64,000 nucleotides of DNA from an uncultured Pelagibacteraceae bacterium (GCA_902523895.1 CABZAZ010000003.1:1-64000), one strand, 5' to 3'. Counted from the first letter of the stretch, positions 10,440 through 21,070 are shown. Made by a program: numbers and translations. Notes: generated by a model from the letters alone, not told the origin.

Positions 10440-11825
10440 GTGAACTTAATACTATTTACATTTATTGTTCTTCTAGGTTTCACAAGCTATTATTTTGGAC
10501 GCAAAAAAGCATATACAATTCAATCTACAAAAAAAAGATTAACTGCATTACCACAATTTTATGGTTATTATCTTGCAATCTGGTGTGCAATACCAGCCTT
10601 TATAATTTTTTCATTATGGGCAATTTTTGAGCCCACAATTGTAAAACTATTAATCTTAAGTGATTATTCAAATCAAGGTTATCTTGATGATGAATTAAAT
10701 TTATTATACGAAAAATCAAAAGCATTGTCTCGAGGGCAATTCACTGGAGAAATTACACCTTTTATTGAAGCTTCAGCTGAAAAATATTTAAGTCTTCGAT
10801 CAATAGCTCAAAGTTCAAAAGTTGTTATAGTATTATCTGCAATTATTGCCTCTGTTGCTTATGCGTATAAAAGAATTTCATCTAATTCTAGAACAAGAGA
10901 ACCAGTTGAAAAATTTTTGAACGCAGTTTTATTTACAGCTTCTTTAGCTGCAATATTAACTACTGTTGGAATAGTTTTCTCACTTATATTTCAAACTATA
11001 GATTTTTTTAAAGTAATTCCATTATTTGATTTTGTCTTTGGAACTCACTGGTATCCAGCAAAAGCTTTTGTTAGAGATTCTTCTGAGGCTTTAGATCCGA
11101 CGATGTATTCAGATACTTTTGGAGCAGTCCCTATTTTTGCAGGTACTTTTTTTATTGCATTTATTGCTATGTGCGTTGCTATCCCAATTGGATTAATGAG
11201 TGGAATTTATTTAGCTGAATATGCATCAACTAAAGTTAGACAATATGCAAAACCATTAATCGAAATTTTAGCTGGTATACCAACAGTTGTTTATGGTTTT
11301 TTTGCTGCCCTAACTGTTGGACCATTTTTGAAAGAATTAGGAACTTCTATGGGTCTTGAAGTTTCAGCTGAAAGTGCTTTAGCAGCAGGAGGGGTAATGG
11401 GTATTATGATCATACCATTTATTTCAAGTTTAAGTGACGATGTAATTACAAGTGTGCCTCAAAGTTTAAGAGATGGAAGTTACGCTATGGGAGCAACTAA
11501 ATCAGAAACAATCAAGAGAGTTATTTTTCCTGCGGCATTGCCGGGGATAGTTGGATCTATTTTACTTGGTGTTTCAAGAGCTATTGGAGAAACAATGATA
11601 GTTGTTATGGCCTCTGGTTTAGCTGCTAATTTAACTTTAAATCCTTTAGAGTCTACTTCAACGATTACAGCTCAAATTGTAGTTATTCTAATTGGTGACC
11701 AAGCTTTTGGCGACCCAAAAACGCAAGCTGCTTTTGCTTTAGGTATGTCATTATTTTTAGTAACACTTTGTTTAAATATTGTGGCCTTGAGAGTAGTTAA
11801 AAAATATAGAGAAAAATATGAATAA
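10440..11825 (+). CDS. pstC: Phosphate ABC transporter permease PstC (long form)
   Basis: GTG start with AAGGAG RBS; BPD permease motifs (EILAGIPTVVYGFFA, RDGSYAMGATKSETI). Confidence 0.94.
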   Translation: MNLILFTFIVLLGFTSYYFGRKKAYTIQSTKKRLTALPQFYGYYLAIWCAIPAFIIFSLWAIFEPTIVKLLILSDYSNQGYLDDELNLLYEKSKALSRGQFTGEITPFIEASAEKYLSLRSIAQSSKVVIVLSAIIASVAYAYKRISSNSRTREPVEKFLNAVLFTASLAAILTTVGIVFSLIFQTIDFFKVIPLFDFVFGTHWYPAKAFVRDSSEALDPTMYSDTFGAVPIFAGTFFIAFIAMCVAIPIGLMSGIYLAEYASTKVRQYAKPLIEILAGIPTVVYGFFAALTVGPFLKELGTSMGLEVSAESALAAGGVMGIMIIPFISSLSDDVITSVPQSLRDGSYAMGATKSETIKRVIFPAALPGIVGSILLGVSRAIGETMIVVMASGLAANLTLNPLESTSTITAQIVVILIGDQAFGDPKTQAAFALGMSLFLVTLCLNIVALRVVKKYREKYE

Positions 11826-13086
11826 AAATAAAGAACAATTATTAAATAAAAGATATAAAGCTGAACAGCGATTTCGCTTATACGGTCTGAGTGCAATTTT
11901 TATGGCACTTTTATTTTTAACAATCTTTATTTTTAAAATTTTTTCAACTGGCTATTCAGCTTTTCAAAAAACATGGCTTATTGTTCCAGTAACTTTCGAT
12001 GCTGAATTAATGATGTTAGACCAAAATCCTTCTAAAGAAGATTTACAGGACGCTGATTATTACGATATAGCATTAAAATCAATGGCTGATTTAGATCCAA
12101 ACGCTAATGAAGATCAAGAAAATGAATTGAAGAGAATGGTGTCTTATTTTTTTGAAAAAGAAATTAAAAATGAACTTTTAAATGACCCTAATTTAATAGG
12201 AAAAACAAAGGAAGTTTATCTAACTGCTTCAGATGATTTAGACCAAGTCTTTAAAGGAAATTATCCAAGAGATTTACCTGAAGACCAAAGAAGAGTAAGC
12301 GATTATCAATTAAAAATTTTTGATCAACTTGTTGCAAATGGTAAGGTTGAAAGTAAATTTAATATAAGTTTTTTTACAAATGCTGACTCAAGAGAAGCTG
12401 AGCTAGCTGGAATAGCAAGTTCATTTATGGGCTCAATTTTTTCTATACTTGTTTGTTTAATGATAGCTTTTCCTGTTGCGGTTCTAGCTGCAATCTATCT
12501 TGAAGAATTTGCCCCTAAAAATAGATTTACTGATTTTATTGAAGTAAATATAAACAACTTAGCAGCGGTTCCATCTATAGTTTTTGGTCTATTAGGGTTA
12601 GGAGTTTTATTGGCTATATTTCAATTACCAAGGTCTACCCCATTAGTTGGAGGTATCACTTTGTCCTTAATGACCTTACCAACAATAATTATAGCTGCTA
12701 GAGCATCTTTAAAAGCAGTTCCACCAAGTATAAGAGAGGCAGCACTTGCTATGGGAGCAAGTCGAATGCAAACCACAATGCATCATACAGTTCCTCTTTC
12801 TATGCCTGGCACGTTATCAGGAACAATAATTGGTTTAGCTCAAGCTTTAGGAGAAACTGCACCCCTAATTTTAATTGGAATGGTTGCTTTTGTTAACACG
12901 ATACCTGGATCACCCATGGATCCTGCTGCAAGCTTACCAGTTCAAATTTATATTTGGGCTGAAAGTGCTGAAAGGGGATTTGTAGAAAAAGTTTCGGCAT
13001 GTATAATGGTCTTACTTGGCTTTTTAATAATAATGAATTTATTTGCCCAAATAATAAGACATAAGTTTGAGAAAAAATGGAGTTAA
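11818..13086 (+). CDS. pstA: Phosphate ABC transporter permease PstA (long form with large N-terminal periplasmic region)
   Basis: [42 protein letters not shown] permease motifs; overlaps pstC. Confidence 0.94.
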   Translation: MNKNKEQLLNKRYKAEQRFRLYGLSAIFMALLFLTIFIFKIFSTGYSAFQKTWLIVPVTFDAELMMLDQNPSKEDLQDADYYDIALKSMADLDPNANEDQENELKRMVSYFFEKEIKNELLNDPNLIGKTKEVYLTASDDLDQVFKGNYPRDLPEDQRRVSDYQLKIFDQLVANGKVESKFNISFFTNADSREAELAGIASSFMGSIFSILVCLMIAFPVAVLAAIYLEEFAPKNRFTDFIEVNINNLAAVPSIVFGLLGLGVLLAIFQLPRSTPLVGGITLSLMTLPTIIIAARASLKAVPPSIREAALAMGASRMQTTMHHTVPLSMPGTLSGTIIGLAQALGETAPLILIGMVAFVNTIPGSPMDPAASLPVQIYIWAESAERGFVEKVSACIMVLLGFLIIMNLFAQIIRHKFEKKWS

Positions 13087-13087
13087 A

Positions 13088-13843
13088 ATGATAAAGATTA
13101 AAGCAAAAGATGTTGATGTTTTTTATGGAAAAAAACAAGCACTCTTTAATATAAGTTTAGATATTGAGGAAAATCAAGTAACGGCATTAATTGGTCCCTC
13201 TGGTTGTGGTAAATCAACTTTCCTAAGATGTCTTAATAGAATGAATGATGTAATTGATATCTGTAGTGTTAAAGGAGAAATTTTAATTAATGACTTTAAT
13301 ATTAATGATAAAAGTTGTGATGTAGTAAGATTAAGAGAAAAAATTGGTATGGTTTTTCAAAAACCTAATCCTTTCCCAAAAACTTTATATGAAAATGTAT
13401 CTTACGGTCCAACAATTCATGGTATGGCTCAATCAAAACAAGAAATGGATGAAATTGTTGAAACTAGTTTAAAAAAGGCTGCACTATGGGAAGAGGTAAA
13501 AGATAGATTGCATGAACCTGGAACTGGATTATCTGGAGGACAACAACAAAGACTTTGTATTGCTAGAGCGATTTCTGTAAGACCAGAAGTTATATTAATG
13601 GATGAGCCTTGTTCAGCATTAGATCCTATAGCAACAGCGCAAATTGAAGAATTGATTGATGAGTTAAAAAAAGAGCACACAATAATAATTGTAACTCATT
13701 CTATGGCTCAAGCAGCACGCGTTTCTCAAAATACAGGTTTTTTTCATTTAGGACAATTGATTGAACATGGATCTACTGATAAAATATTTAAGAATCCTGA
13801 TAATAAAAAAACGCAAGATTATATAACAGGGAGGTTTGGATAA
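13088..13843 (+). CDS. pstB: Phosphate ABC transporter ATPase
   Basis: Walker [35 protein letters not shown]; start revised from 13067 to [14 protein letters not shown]. Confidence 0.96.
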   Translation: MIKIKAKDVDVFYGKKQALFNISLDIEENQVTALIGPSGCGKSTFLRCLNRMNDVIDICSVKGEILINDFNINDKSCDVVRLREKIGMVFQKPNPFPKTLYENVSYGPTIHGMAQSKQEMDEIVETSLKKAALWEEVKDRLHEPGTGLSGGQQQRLCIARAISVRPEVILMDEPCSALDPIATAQIEELIDELKKEHTIIIVTHSMAQAARVSQNTGFFHLGQLIEHGSTDKIFKNPDNKKTQDYITGRFG

Positions 13844-14550
13844 TGTCTGAAGCACCACATACAGTTAAATCTTACGAGGAAGAACTAAAAAATCTTAATG
13901 CTAATATCGTTAAGATGGGAAGTGCATGTGAGGATGCTTTAGGTAAAGCAATTCAAGCCATTACAACAAGAAATAGCGATATTGCAGAAAATGTAATTCA
14001 AGAAGATGAAAAAATAGATAAATATGAGACTTTAATTGAACAGCAAGTTGTGAATTTAATTGCTTTAAGACAACCTATGGCAATTGATTTAAGAGAGACA
14101 GTAACGGCTTTGAAAATGTCTTCAGATTTAGAAAGAATAGGTGATTTAGCAAAAAATATATCCAAGAGAACACTTTTGCTTAACGAAAATCTTCCAAAGA
14201 ACTTGGTAGACTCATTGAATAGAGTATCTACCAATGTTCAAAAACAATTAAAATCAACATTAGATGCTTATCTAGAAAGATCTGCGCCAATGGCAGTAAA
14301 TGTTTGGGAAGGTGATGAGCAAATAGATGATCTAACAAATCTTTGTATGCAAGAAGTTATAAAATATCTTAAAGAAAATGAAAAAAATTTAGAAGATGGA
14401 ACCCATTTATTGTTTGTAACTAAAAACATAGAGCGTATTGGTGATCATACTACAAATGTTGCAGAACAAGTTTATTATTTAGTTAAAGGCGAATATTTAG
14501 AAGGTGATAGACCCAAGGGAACAGAGCCAATTGTAACCGGAGAAAAATGA
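13843..14550 (+). CDS. phoU: Phosphate signalling complex protein PhoU
   Basis: SSDLERIGDLAKNI and TKNIERIGDHTTNVAE PhoU repeats. Confidence 0.95.
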   Translation: MSEAPHTVKSYEEELKNLNANIVKMGSACEDALGKAIQAITTRNSDIAENVIQEDEKIDKYETLIEQQVVNLIALRQPMAIDLRETVTALKMSSDLERIGDLAKNISKRTLLLNENLPKNLVDSLNRVSTNVQKQLKSTLDAYLERSAPMAVNVWEGDEQIDDLTNLCMQEVIKYLKENEKNLEDGTHLLFVTKNIERIGDHTTNVAEQVYYLVKGEYLEGDRPKGTEPIVTGEK

Positions 14551-14553
14551 TTT

Positions 14554-15237
14554 ATGTCAGCTCATGTTTTCATAGCTGAAGATGAAGCATCAATTGTTAG
14601 TTTGTTAAAGTACAATCTTGAAAAAGAAGGTTATAAAGTCAGTCATTCAGAAAATGGAGAAGATGCTCTTAAACAAATAAAATTAAAACAGCCAGATTTA
14701 ATATTAATGGATTGGATGTTACCAGAATTATCTGGTGTTGAAATTTGTAAAAACTTAAAAAAAGATAATAAGTTTAATGATATTCCTGTCATTATGTTAA
14801 CTGCAAAAGGGGAGGAAGAAGACAAATTAAAAGCATTTGATACAGGTGCAGATGATTATGTAACTAAACCTTTTAGTCAAAAAGAATTGAATGCTAGAAT
14901 TAAATCTTTATTGAGAAGATCTAAACCTCAATCATCGTCAGACATTGTAGAATTTACTGATTTAAAAATAGATCGGATTACAAAAAGAGTTTATAGAAAA
15001 GATAAAGAAATTACTTTGGGTCCAACTGAATTTAAACTCTTAGATTTTTTTATCAAAAATCCAAAAAGAGTTTATTCAAGAGAACAACTCTTAAACAATG
15101 TTTGGGGAGAAAATATATATGTTGAGTCTAGAACAGTTGATGTTCATATTAGAAGATTAAGACAAGCAATTAACATACAAAATACAAAACCTTTAATTAG
15201 AACAGTAAGATCAGCTGGTTATTCTTTAGAATCTTGA
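14554..15237 (+). CDS. phoB: Phosphate regulon response regulator
   Basis: Receiver (DLILMDWMLPELSG, DDYVTKPF) plus OmpR/PhoB winged helix (SREQLLNNVWG...VDVHIRRLR). Confidence 0.93.
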   Translation: MSAHVFIAEDEASIVSLLKYNLEKEGYKVSHSENGEDALKQIKLKQPDLILMDWMLPELSGVEICKNLKKDNKFNDIPVIMLTAKGEEEDKLKAFDTGADDYVTKPFSQKELNARIKSLLRRSKPQSSSDIVEFTDLKIDRITKRVYRKDKEITLGPTEFKLLDFFIKNPKRVYSREQLLNNVWGENIYVESRTVDVHIRRLRQAINIQNTKPLIRTVRSAGYSLES

Positions 15238-15743
15238 AGATCTTTGGGTCTTATAAATTTTTTTAATACTCCCTTTTTCTCAACTTCATTCCAGGATTTA
15301 ATATCAAACTCAATTTTTGCAAATGCTGCTGTTGGGAATTTATAATTCATTAGTTTAAAATTATTCGTATTATGATTTTTTGTAAGATTTCGTACTAAAT
15401 TTTTCACTGATGGTTCATGGTTTATAATCAAAATTGATTTATATTCACTGGATATTTCTTTAATTTTTTTTACAATTGCATTCTCATCAACTAAATATAA
15501 ATCTTTTGAAAAATTAACTTTTTTTGGCTTATTAATTTTCTTGGATAAAATTTGAAAAGTTTTTTTTGTTCTTTTTGATGATGAAATTAATGCATAATCA
15601 AATTCAAATTTTTTTTTAACAAAAAATTCACAAATCATTTTTGCATTTTTCTTGCCTCTTTTACTAAGTGGTCTATCAAAATCATTAATACTTAAATCAT
15701 CCCAACTAGATTTTGCGTGTCTCATGACGTATAATTGATACAT
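15219..15743 (-). CDS. sixA: SixA-like phosphohistidine phosphatase (histidine phosphatase superfamily)
   Basis: LYVMRHAKSSWDDLSINDFDRPLSKRG; start revised from 15836 to 15743 to match the domain start. Confidence 0.85.
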   Translation of the reverse strand: MYQLYVMRHAKSSWDDLSINDFDRPLSKRGKKNAKMICEFFVKKKFEFDYALISSSKRTKKTFQILSKKINKPKKVNFSKDLYLVDENAIVKKIKEISSEYKSILIINHEPSVKNLVRNLTKNHNTNNFKLMNYKFPTAAFAKIEFDIKSWNEVEKKGVLKKFIRPKDLQDSKE

Positions 15744-15756
15744 AAAATCTAAATAT

Positions 15757-17913
15757 ATGACTGCTTTAAAAAAACAACATAAAGAAGAGTTGAAATCTAA
15801 ATATATAAATAGAGAGCTTTCTTGGTTAAAATTCAACGATAGAGTACTTTTAGAGGCGCAAAATATCGAAAATCCTCTTTATGAAAGAGTAAAGTTTTTA
15901 TCAATTGCTGGGTCTAATCTAGATGAATTTTTTATGGTCCGTGTAGCTGGGTTATATAGTCAAATAAAACAAGAAGTTGACTCACTAAGCTCTGATGGTT
16001 TGACACCTGAAGAGCAAATGGATGAGGTAGTGCTTGAAACTAAGAATCTATTAAAAAAACAGAACAAAATTTTTATTCAACTGATTATGGAATTAAAAAA
16101 AAATAATATCAATTTAGTTAAACCAGTTAATTTAAATACTAAGGATAAAAAAAGACTTTTAGAAATATTTAAAGAAGAGATTTACCCTTTATTAACACCA
16201 TCAGCAATTGATCCTGCACATCCATTTCCATTTATAATCAATCAAGGAAGAGCAATTGTAATGAAGTTAAGAAAAAAAAATAAAAAAAGGATTTTAAACT
16301 CAATAATAGTAATACCAAAAGCATTATCTAGATTTATTGAAATTGAGTCTTCAAAAAATCATAAGAAATTTGTGATTCTAGATGATGTAATAAGTTTTTT
16401 TGCTAATGAAATTTTTCCAGATCATGATTTAGAAAAGAAAATGATTTTTAGAGTAATAAGAGACAGCGATGTAGAGATTCAAGAGGAAGCAGAAGATTTG
16501 GTTAGATCTTTTGAATTGGCTTTAAAAAGACGTAGAACGGGTGATATTGTTCGTTTAGAGGTTCTTGAAAATAGTGATAACGAATTGATAAGATTTATAA
16601 CTAATAAATTAGATATAAATCCTGACTATATTTATGATGTTGCTGGCCTTGTTGGAATTCAAGATATAGATCAAATATGTAAAGTAAAAAATCCAAAATT
16701 AAGATTTAAACATTTTACACCTAGAGAAGTTGAAAGATTAAAAGAATATAATGATAATTTTTTTGAAACTATTAAAAAGAAAGATTTAGTTGTTCATCAT
16801 CCTTTTGAAACATTTGACTCAGTAATTGAATTTTTAAACCAAGCAGCAAATGATAAAAAAGTTATAGCTATAAAACAAACTCTATATAGAACAACTCTAG
16901 ACTCACCTATTGTTAAAGCTTTAATAACAGCTGCAGAAAACGGAAAAACAGTTACCGCTTTAATTGAAATTAAAGCTAGATTTGATGAGGAAGCTAATAT
17001 TCAACTATCAAGAAGTTTAGAAAAAGTAGGTGTTCAAATTGTTTATGGTTTTGCTAAATACAAAACTCATGCAAAATCATCACTTGTTTTAAGAAGAGAA
17101 CAGGGTAAAATACAAACTTATTTTCATTTAGGAACTGGCAATTATCACCCAGTAAATGCTAAAATTTACACTGATTTGTCTTTATTTAGTTGTGATAAGA
17201 AAATGGCATCAGATGTTGAAAAGTTTTTCAATTATGTAACAGGATACGCAAAACCAAAAAATTTAAATAAAATTTCTATTTCGCCAGTAAATATGAGGCA
17301 AACCTTAAATGAAAATATTGATGCTGAAATTAAAAATTCTAAAAATGGAAAATTTGCAGCTATTTGGGCAAAAATGAACTCTTTAGTAGATCCAGAAATT
17401 ATTGATAAATTTTATGAAGCTTCGAATGCTGGTGTAAAAATTCATTTATTTGTAAGGGGTGTTTGTTGTTTAAGACCAGGAGTTAAAGATAGATCAGAAA
17501 ACATAGTTGTAAAAAGTATCATAGGAAGATTTTTAGAGCATTCTAGAATTTACTGCTTTAGTAATGGTACAAAAAAAATGCCTAATAGAAATGCAAAAGT
17601 ATATATTTCGTCAGCTGATTTAATGCCGAGAAATTTAAATCGAAGGGTAGAACTTCTAGTCCCAATTGAAAATGAGACTGTTCATGAACAGATCTTAGAT
17701 CAAATAATGTTGGCAAATTATCTTGATACTAATCAGAGCTGGGAACTTGAAGCTGATGGCAATTATAAAAAAATTAAATATAGTAAGAGCGATTCCTTTT
17801 CAGCTCATGAATATTTTATGAATAATCCGAGCTTATCTGGAAGAGGTAAAGCTAAACTAAAAATGCAGCCTAAACAACTGCACTTAAGATTGATTAAAAG
17901 TGGAAGTAATTAA
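15757..17913 (+). CDS. ppk1: Polyphosphate kinase 1
   Basis: NRELSWLKFNDRVLLEA, KQTLYRTTLDSPIVKAL, HLGTGNYHPVNAKIYTDL, NRRVELLVPI. Confidence 0.95.
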   Translation: MTALKKQHKEELKSKYINRELSWLKFNDRVLLEAQNIENPLYERVKFLSIAGSNLDEFFMVRVAGLYSQIKQEVDSLSSDGLTPEEQMDEVVLETKNLLKKQNKIFIQLIMELKKNNINLVKPVNLNTKDKKRLLEIFKEEIYPLLTPSAIDPAHPFPFIINQGRAIVMKLRKKNKKRILNSIIVIPKALSRFIEIESSKNHKKFVILDDVISFFANEIFPDHDLEKKMIFRVIRDSDVEIQEEAEDLVRSFELALKRRRTGDIVRLEVLENSDNELIRFITNKLDINPDYIYDVAGLVGIQDIDQICKVKNPKLRFKHFTPREVERLKEYNDNFFETIKKKDLVVHHPFETFDSVIEFLNQAANDKKVIAIKQTLYRTTLDSPIVKALITAAENGKTVTALIEIKARFDEEANIQLSRSLEKVGVQIVYGFAKYKTHAKSSLVLRREQGKIQTYFHLGTGNYHPVNAKIYTDLSLFSCDKKMASDVEKFFNYVTGYAKPKNLNKISISPVNMRQTLNENIDAEIKNSKNGKFAAIWAKMNSLVDPEIIDKFYEASNAGVKIHLFVRGVCCLRPGVKDRSENIVVKSIIGRFLEHSRIYCFSNGTKKMPNRNAKVYISSADLMPRNLNRRVELLVPIENETVHEQILDQIMLANYLDTNQSWELEADGNYKKIKYSKSDSFSAHEYFMNNPSLSGRGKAKLKMQPKQLHLRLIKSGSN

Positions 17914-19411
17914 AAGTAAAAATAGTTTAAAATTAAAACAGGCAAGATTAGCTATAATTGACATTGGATCAAACTCTATAAGAATGCTAATTTATGAAGA
18001 TTTCAGTTCTTCTCGTGTGCCTTTTTTTAATGAAAAAGCAGTTTGTGAACTTGGAAAAAATTTAGATAAATCCAAAAAACTTCACAGATCTGGTACCGAA
18101 TATGCTTTAAAAGTTTTAAAAAGATTCTCTGAAATTTTAAATGTTTCAAAAATCACAAATCTTAAAATCATTGCAACAGCAGTTTTAAGAGAAGCAACTG
18201 ATACAAAACCATTTATTAATGAAGTTGAAAAACTTTTTAAAACTAAGATTAATATATTATCTGGTGAAGAAGAAGCTGAATGCTCAGCTGAGGGAGTTAA
18301 AATAGGCTTTGAAAATGTTGATGGATTAGTTGCCGATCTTGGAGGCGGTAGTTTAGAATTAGCTCGAGTTGAAAACAATATAGTAACTAATAAAACCTCA
18401 TTACCTATTGGTGTTTTAAGATTATTAAATAATCCTATAGTTAAAAAAAGAAATTTAGCAAAATATATCAAAAAATTATTAAGAGAAGAAAAATGGCTTT
18501 CAAAAAAGAAATTTAATAATCTATATTTAGTTGGAGGTACTTGGCGAGCATTATTTAAATTACATCTTTTTCAAAATAATCATCCGGTACATATAATTCA
18601 TCAATACAGTATTGATAACAATGTTTTATCTAAGTTTGTTGAAAAAATTTCATCTTTTAATAAATCTAAACTTAAAACAGTTGAGTATATTTCAAAATCT
18701 AGAACACCATATTTACCTTATAGTTGCATTATACTTGATGAAATTATGAGAGTTACAAATCCAAAAAATATAATTTGTTCTATAAGCGGTTTGCGTGAAG
18801 GTTCTTTATCAATTGACTATTTTAAAGATGTAAAAGAATCAGAAATTTTTCATAAAGCAATTGAGAATATTGCAAAAAAAAGAGGTGATCTAGGATCGAA
18901 CTATAAAAAATATTATGATTTTATTCAGCCAGTTTTTGAAGGCAATGAACATTTTAATAAGAAATTATTATATCTGGCATGTGTATTAAGTCATATGGAT
19001 TGGGGATTAGGAGCATTTCAAAAAGCTGAATTGGTATTTCAAGAAACAATAAATACTCCTTTACTTAGATTGACTCATAAAGAAAGAATACAATTAGCTT
19101 TGTCATGTTATTGGCGGTACTGTAGTATCAAGTATAATCCAAAGATGGAGTATCTAACTTTTTTAAATAATAATGAAATTTTTTCAAGCAAACAAGTTGG
19201 AGCAGCTTTGAGATTTTCACAATCATTGACCTCGATATCTACGATATTTCTTGAAGAGTTTAAATTATATAAAAGAGGTAATGCTGTATTTTTGAAAATT
19301 CCATCACAACATCAAGAAATAATCTCAAAACAAGTTACTAAAAGATTTAAAGCTCTTGCTAGAGAATTATTTTTAGAACCAAGAGTAATTTACTCAAATA
19401 ATTCAAGATAA
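17900..19411 (+). CDS. ppx: Ppx/GppA family exopolyphosphatase
   Basis: GTG start; AIIDIGSNSIRMLIYE, ATAVLREATD, VADLGGGSLELARV. Confidence 0.92.
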   Translation: MEVIKSKNSLKLKQARLAIIDIGSNSIRMLIYEDFSSSRVPFFNEKAVCELGKNLDKSKKLHRSGTEYALKVLKRFSEILNVSKITNLKIIATAVLREATDTKPFINEVEKLFKTKINILSGEEEAECSAEGVKIGFENVDGLVADLGGGSLELARVENNIVTNKTSLPIGVLRLLNNPIVKKRNLAKYIKKLLREEKWLSKKKFNNLYLVGGTWRALFKLHLFQNNHPVHIIHQYSIDNNVLSKFVEKISSFNKSKLKTVEYISKSRTPYLPYSCIILDEIMRVTNPKNIICSISGLREGSLSIDYFKDVKESEIFHKAIENIAKKRGDLGSNYKKYYDFIQPVFEGNEHFNKKLLYLACVLSHMDWGLGAFQKAELVFQETINTPLLRLTHKERIQLALSCYWRYCSIKYNPKMEYLTFLNNNEIFSSKQVGAALRFSQSLTSISTIFLEEFKLYKRGNAVFLKIPSQHQEIISKQVTKRFKALARELFLEPRVIYSNNSR

Positions 19412-19483
19412 ATTAAATTTAATTCTATTTTTAATTGAGTGATATTTTTTTTGTAACATTATTTTAATTTAAATTCATTTAAC

Positions 19484-19526
19484 TTTAACAATAAGTAAAT
19501 AATTTTGTAATTTAGTTTATGTATAA
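19484..19526 (+). promoter_or_regulatory. Possible weak Pho box/promoter ahead of a non-coding hairpin region
   Basis: TTTAACA(19484)-ATAA-GTAAATA(19495)-ATTT-TGTAATT(19506), then TATGTATAA; AT-rich context makes chance matches likely. Confidence 0.22.
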
Positions 19527-19588
19527 AGCACCATCAAAGTTTAAATATTCATTATTTCTTCCCCTGTTTAAATTTTGTTGATTAACTA

Positions 19589-19622
19589 CTTTCTTCCTTC
19601 TCTTAAATGAGAAGGGAGAAAG
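19589..19622. other. 14-bp near-perfect hairpin in intergenic region (candidate terminator or small RNA element)
   Basis: CTTTCTTCCTTCTC-TTAAAT-GAGAAGGGAGAAAG, one G-U pair; no following T tract on either strand. Confidence 0.6.
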
Positions 19623-19633
19623 ACGATTTGGAA

Positions 19634-19843
19634 TTAATTATTTATAGATGCAGGAGACTGCTCTGCATTTTTCTTAGCAAGCTTTTTTGCTTTTTTTTCT
19701 GCAACCTTTTTTTCTAGACCAGCAATTTTAATATTAAGGCTTGATAATTTTTTTTCTTTTGCTGTAATTTTATTTTTAAGTTTGTCTATTGATTTTAATA
19801 TCTTTGTTTTTTTCTTTTCATTTTTTTTTAGTTTTTTTCTCAT
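19634..19843 (-). CDS. Small lysine-rich coiled-coil protein
   Basis: 69 aa, heptad-like K/L pattern (KILKSIDKLKNKITAKEKKLSSLNIKIAGLEKKVAEKK); strong GGAGG RBS. Confidence 0.7.
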   Translation of the reverse strand: MRKKLKKNEKKKTKILKSIDKLKNKITAKEKKLSSLNIKIAGLEKKVAEKKAKKLAKKNAEQSPASINN

Positions 19844-19922
19844 TACTGCCTCCGAATTATTTAATATTTGATTTAATCATATAATCCTTAAATAAAAAAG
19901 ATATTTTGATACAACCTTTAGT

Positions 19923-20414
19923 TTATAGTTTTTTAAGAACTGTTATTAAATAAAAAAACATTGCTATATGAGAACTATTATTGAATTTTTGATTTAATAT
20001 TAATTTAAATATCTCTTTTTGATTAAAAAGATGAATTCTAATACCTTGTTCTGGTTTCGAAATTTTAATTAAGTCTTCTGTGTAATAACCAGTAATTTTA
20101 GTAGTTAGTCTTCCAGGTTCAGTATAAAAAGTTATTATTTTACTCAATTTTGATCTTGATCTATATCCTGTTTCTTCTCTTAATTCCTTATATGCTGATT
20201 GCAGAGTTGTTTCCTTTTTTTCCACTATGCCAGAAGGAAACTCGTAATTAATTTTATTAATTGGAACTCTTTTTTGGGAAACTACTACATATTTGTCTTT
20301 AATCTTAGGTATTACTAATGAAAGATTAGAAGTTTTAAGATAATGATAAAACTCTTTTTTTTTAAATTTTTTGTTAATTAAACTTATTCGATTAGTAAGT
20401 TTTATATTTTTCAA
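19923..20414 (-). CDS. NUDIX hydrolase
   Basis: Nudix-like box (GIVEKKETTLQSAYKELREETGY); 4-nt overlap with aquaporin gene. Confidence 0.88.
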   Translation of the reverse strand: MKNIKLTNRISLINKKFKKKEFYHYLKTSNLSLVIPKIKDKYVVVSQKRVPINKINYEFPSGIVEKKETTLQSAYKELREETGYRSRSKLSKIITFYTEPGRLTTKITGYYTEDLIKISKPEQGIRIHLFNQKEIFKLILNQKFNNSSHIAMFFYLITVLKKL

Positions 20415-21070
20415 TTTTTTTCTAAAAATAACTTTTTAACAATAAGTACAGCAATTAACATTCCAATAAGCTCAGCTAAAATATAATAAGGAGTATTTAA
20501 ATAACTAATACCAGTAAAAGATTCTGTAAATGTTCTAGCAATAGCAACCGCAGGATTTGCAAAAGAAGTTGAAGAAGTAAACCAATAACCTGCAGTAATG
20601 TAAAGCCCAACACTAGCAGCAACAGCAATTTTACCTGACTTCATAGCCCCAAAAATTATCACTATAAGTCCTAATGTTGCTATCACTTCAGATGTTAGTA
20701 TATAAATCCCATCTCTTGATTTAGTAGATAATTCATAAATTTCATGTTCAAAAAAGAAATTGGCTAAACCAACACCAATCAAGCAACCAACCAATTGAGC
20801 AATGATATAGTAGGGTAATAGTTTCCTTTTTAATTTGCCTGTTATTGCCATTGCGATACTTACAAATGGATTAAAGTGAGCTCCTGATACATCAGCAAAT
20901 ACTGTAATAAGCACAAATAAACCTGCTCCTGTTGCTATAGTATTAGCTATTAACATCACAGCAACATCATTAGTTAAGTTTTCAGCCATTAAACCTGAAC
21001 CAACAATAATCATTACTAAAAAACAACTGCCTAATAATTCAGCAAGAAAATAGCGGCTTTTATTTTTCAT
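20411..21070 (-). CDS. MIP-family aquaporin/aquaglyceroporin, AqpS-like
   Basis: Two half-motifs HFNPFVS and FANPAVA; adjacent to arsC-like gene. Confidence 0.88.
   Translation of the reverse strand: MKNKSRYFLAELLGSCFLVMIIVGSGLMAENLTNDVAVMLIANTIATGAGLFVLITVFADVSGAHFNPFVSIAMAITGKLKRKLLPYYIIAQLVGCLIGVGLANFFFEHEIYELSTKSRDGIYILTSEVIATLGLIVIIFGAMKSGKIAVAASVGLYITAGYWFTSSTSFANPAVAIARTFTESFTGISYLNTPYYILAELIGMLIAVLIVKKLFLEKN

Noticed and set aside
17881-17935. Possible frameshift between ppk1 and ppx
   Set aside because: Both proteins look complete; the overlap is ordinary gene packing with a GTG start.
6173-18471. Antisense ORFs 6173..6364, 6845..7276, 11672..11896, 12893..13138, 13429..13680, 13998..14234, 14643..14825, 18082..18471
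   Set aside because: Opposite-strand shadows of well-supported Pho-cluster genes.
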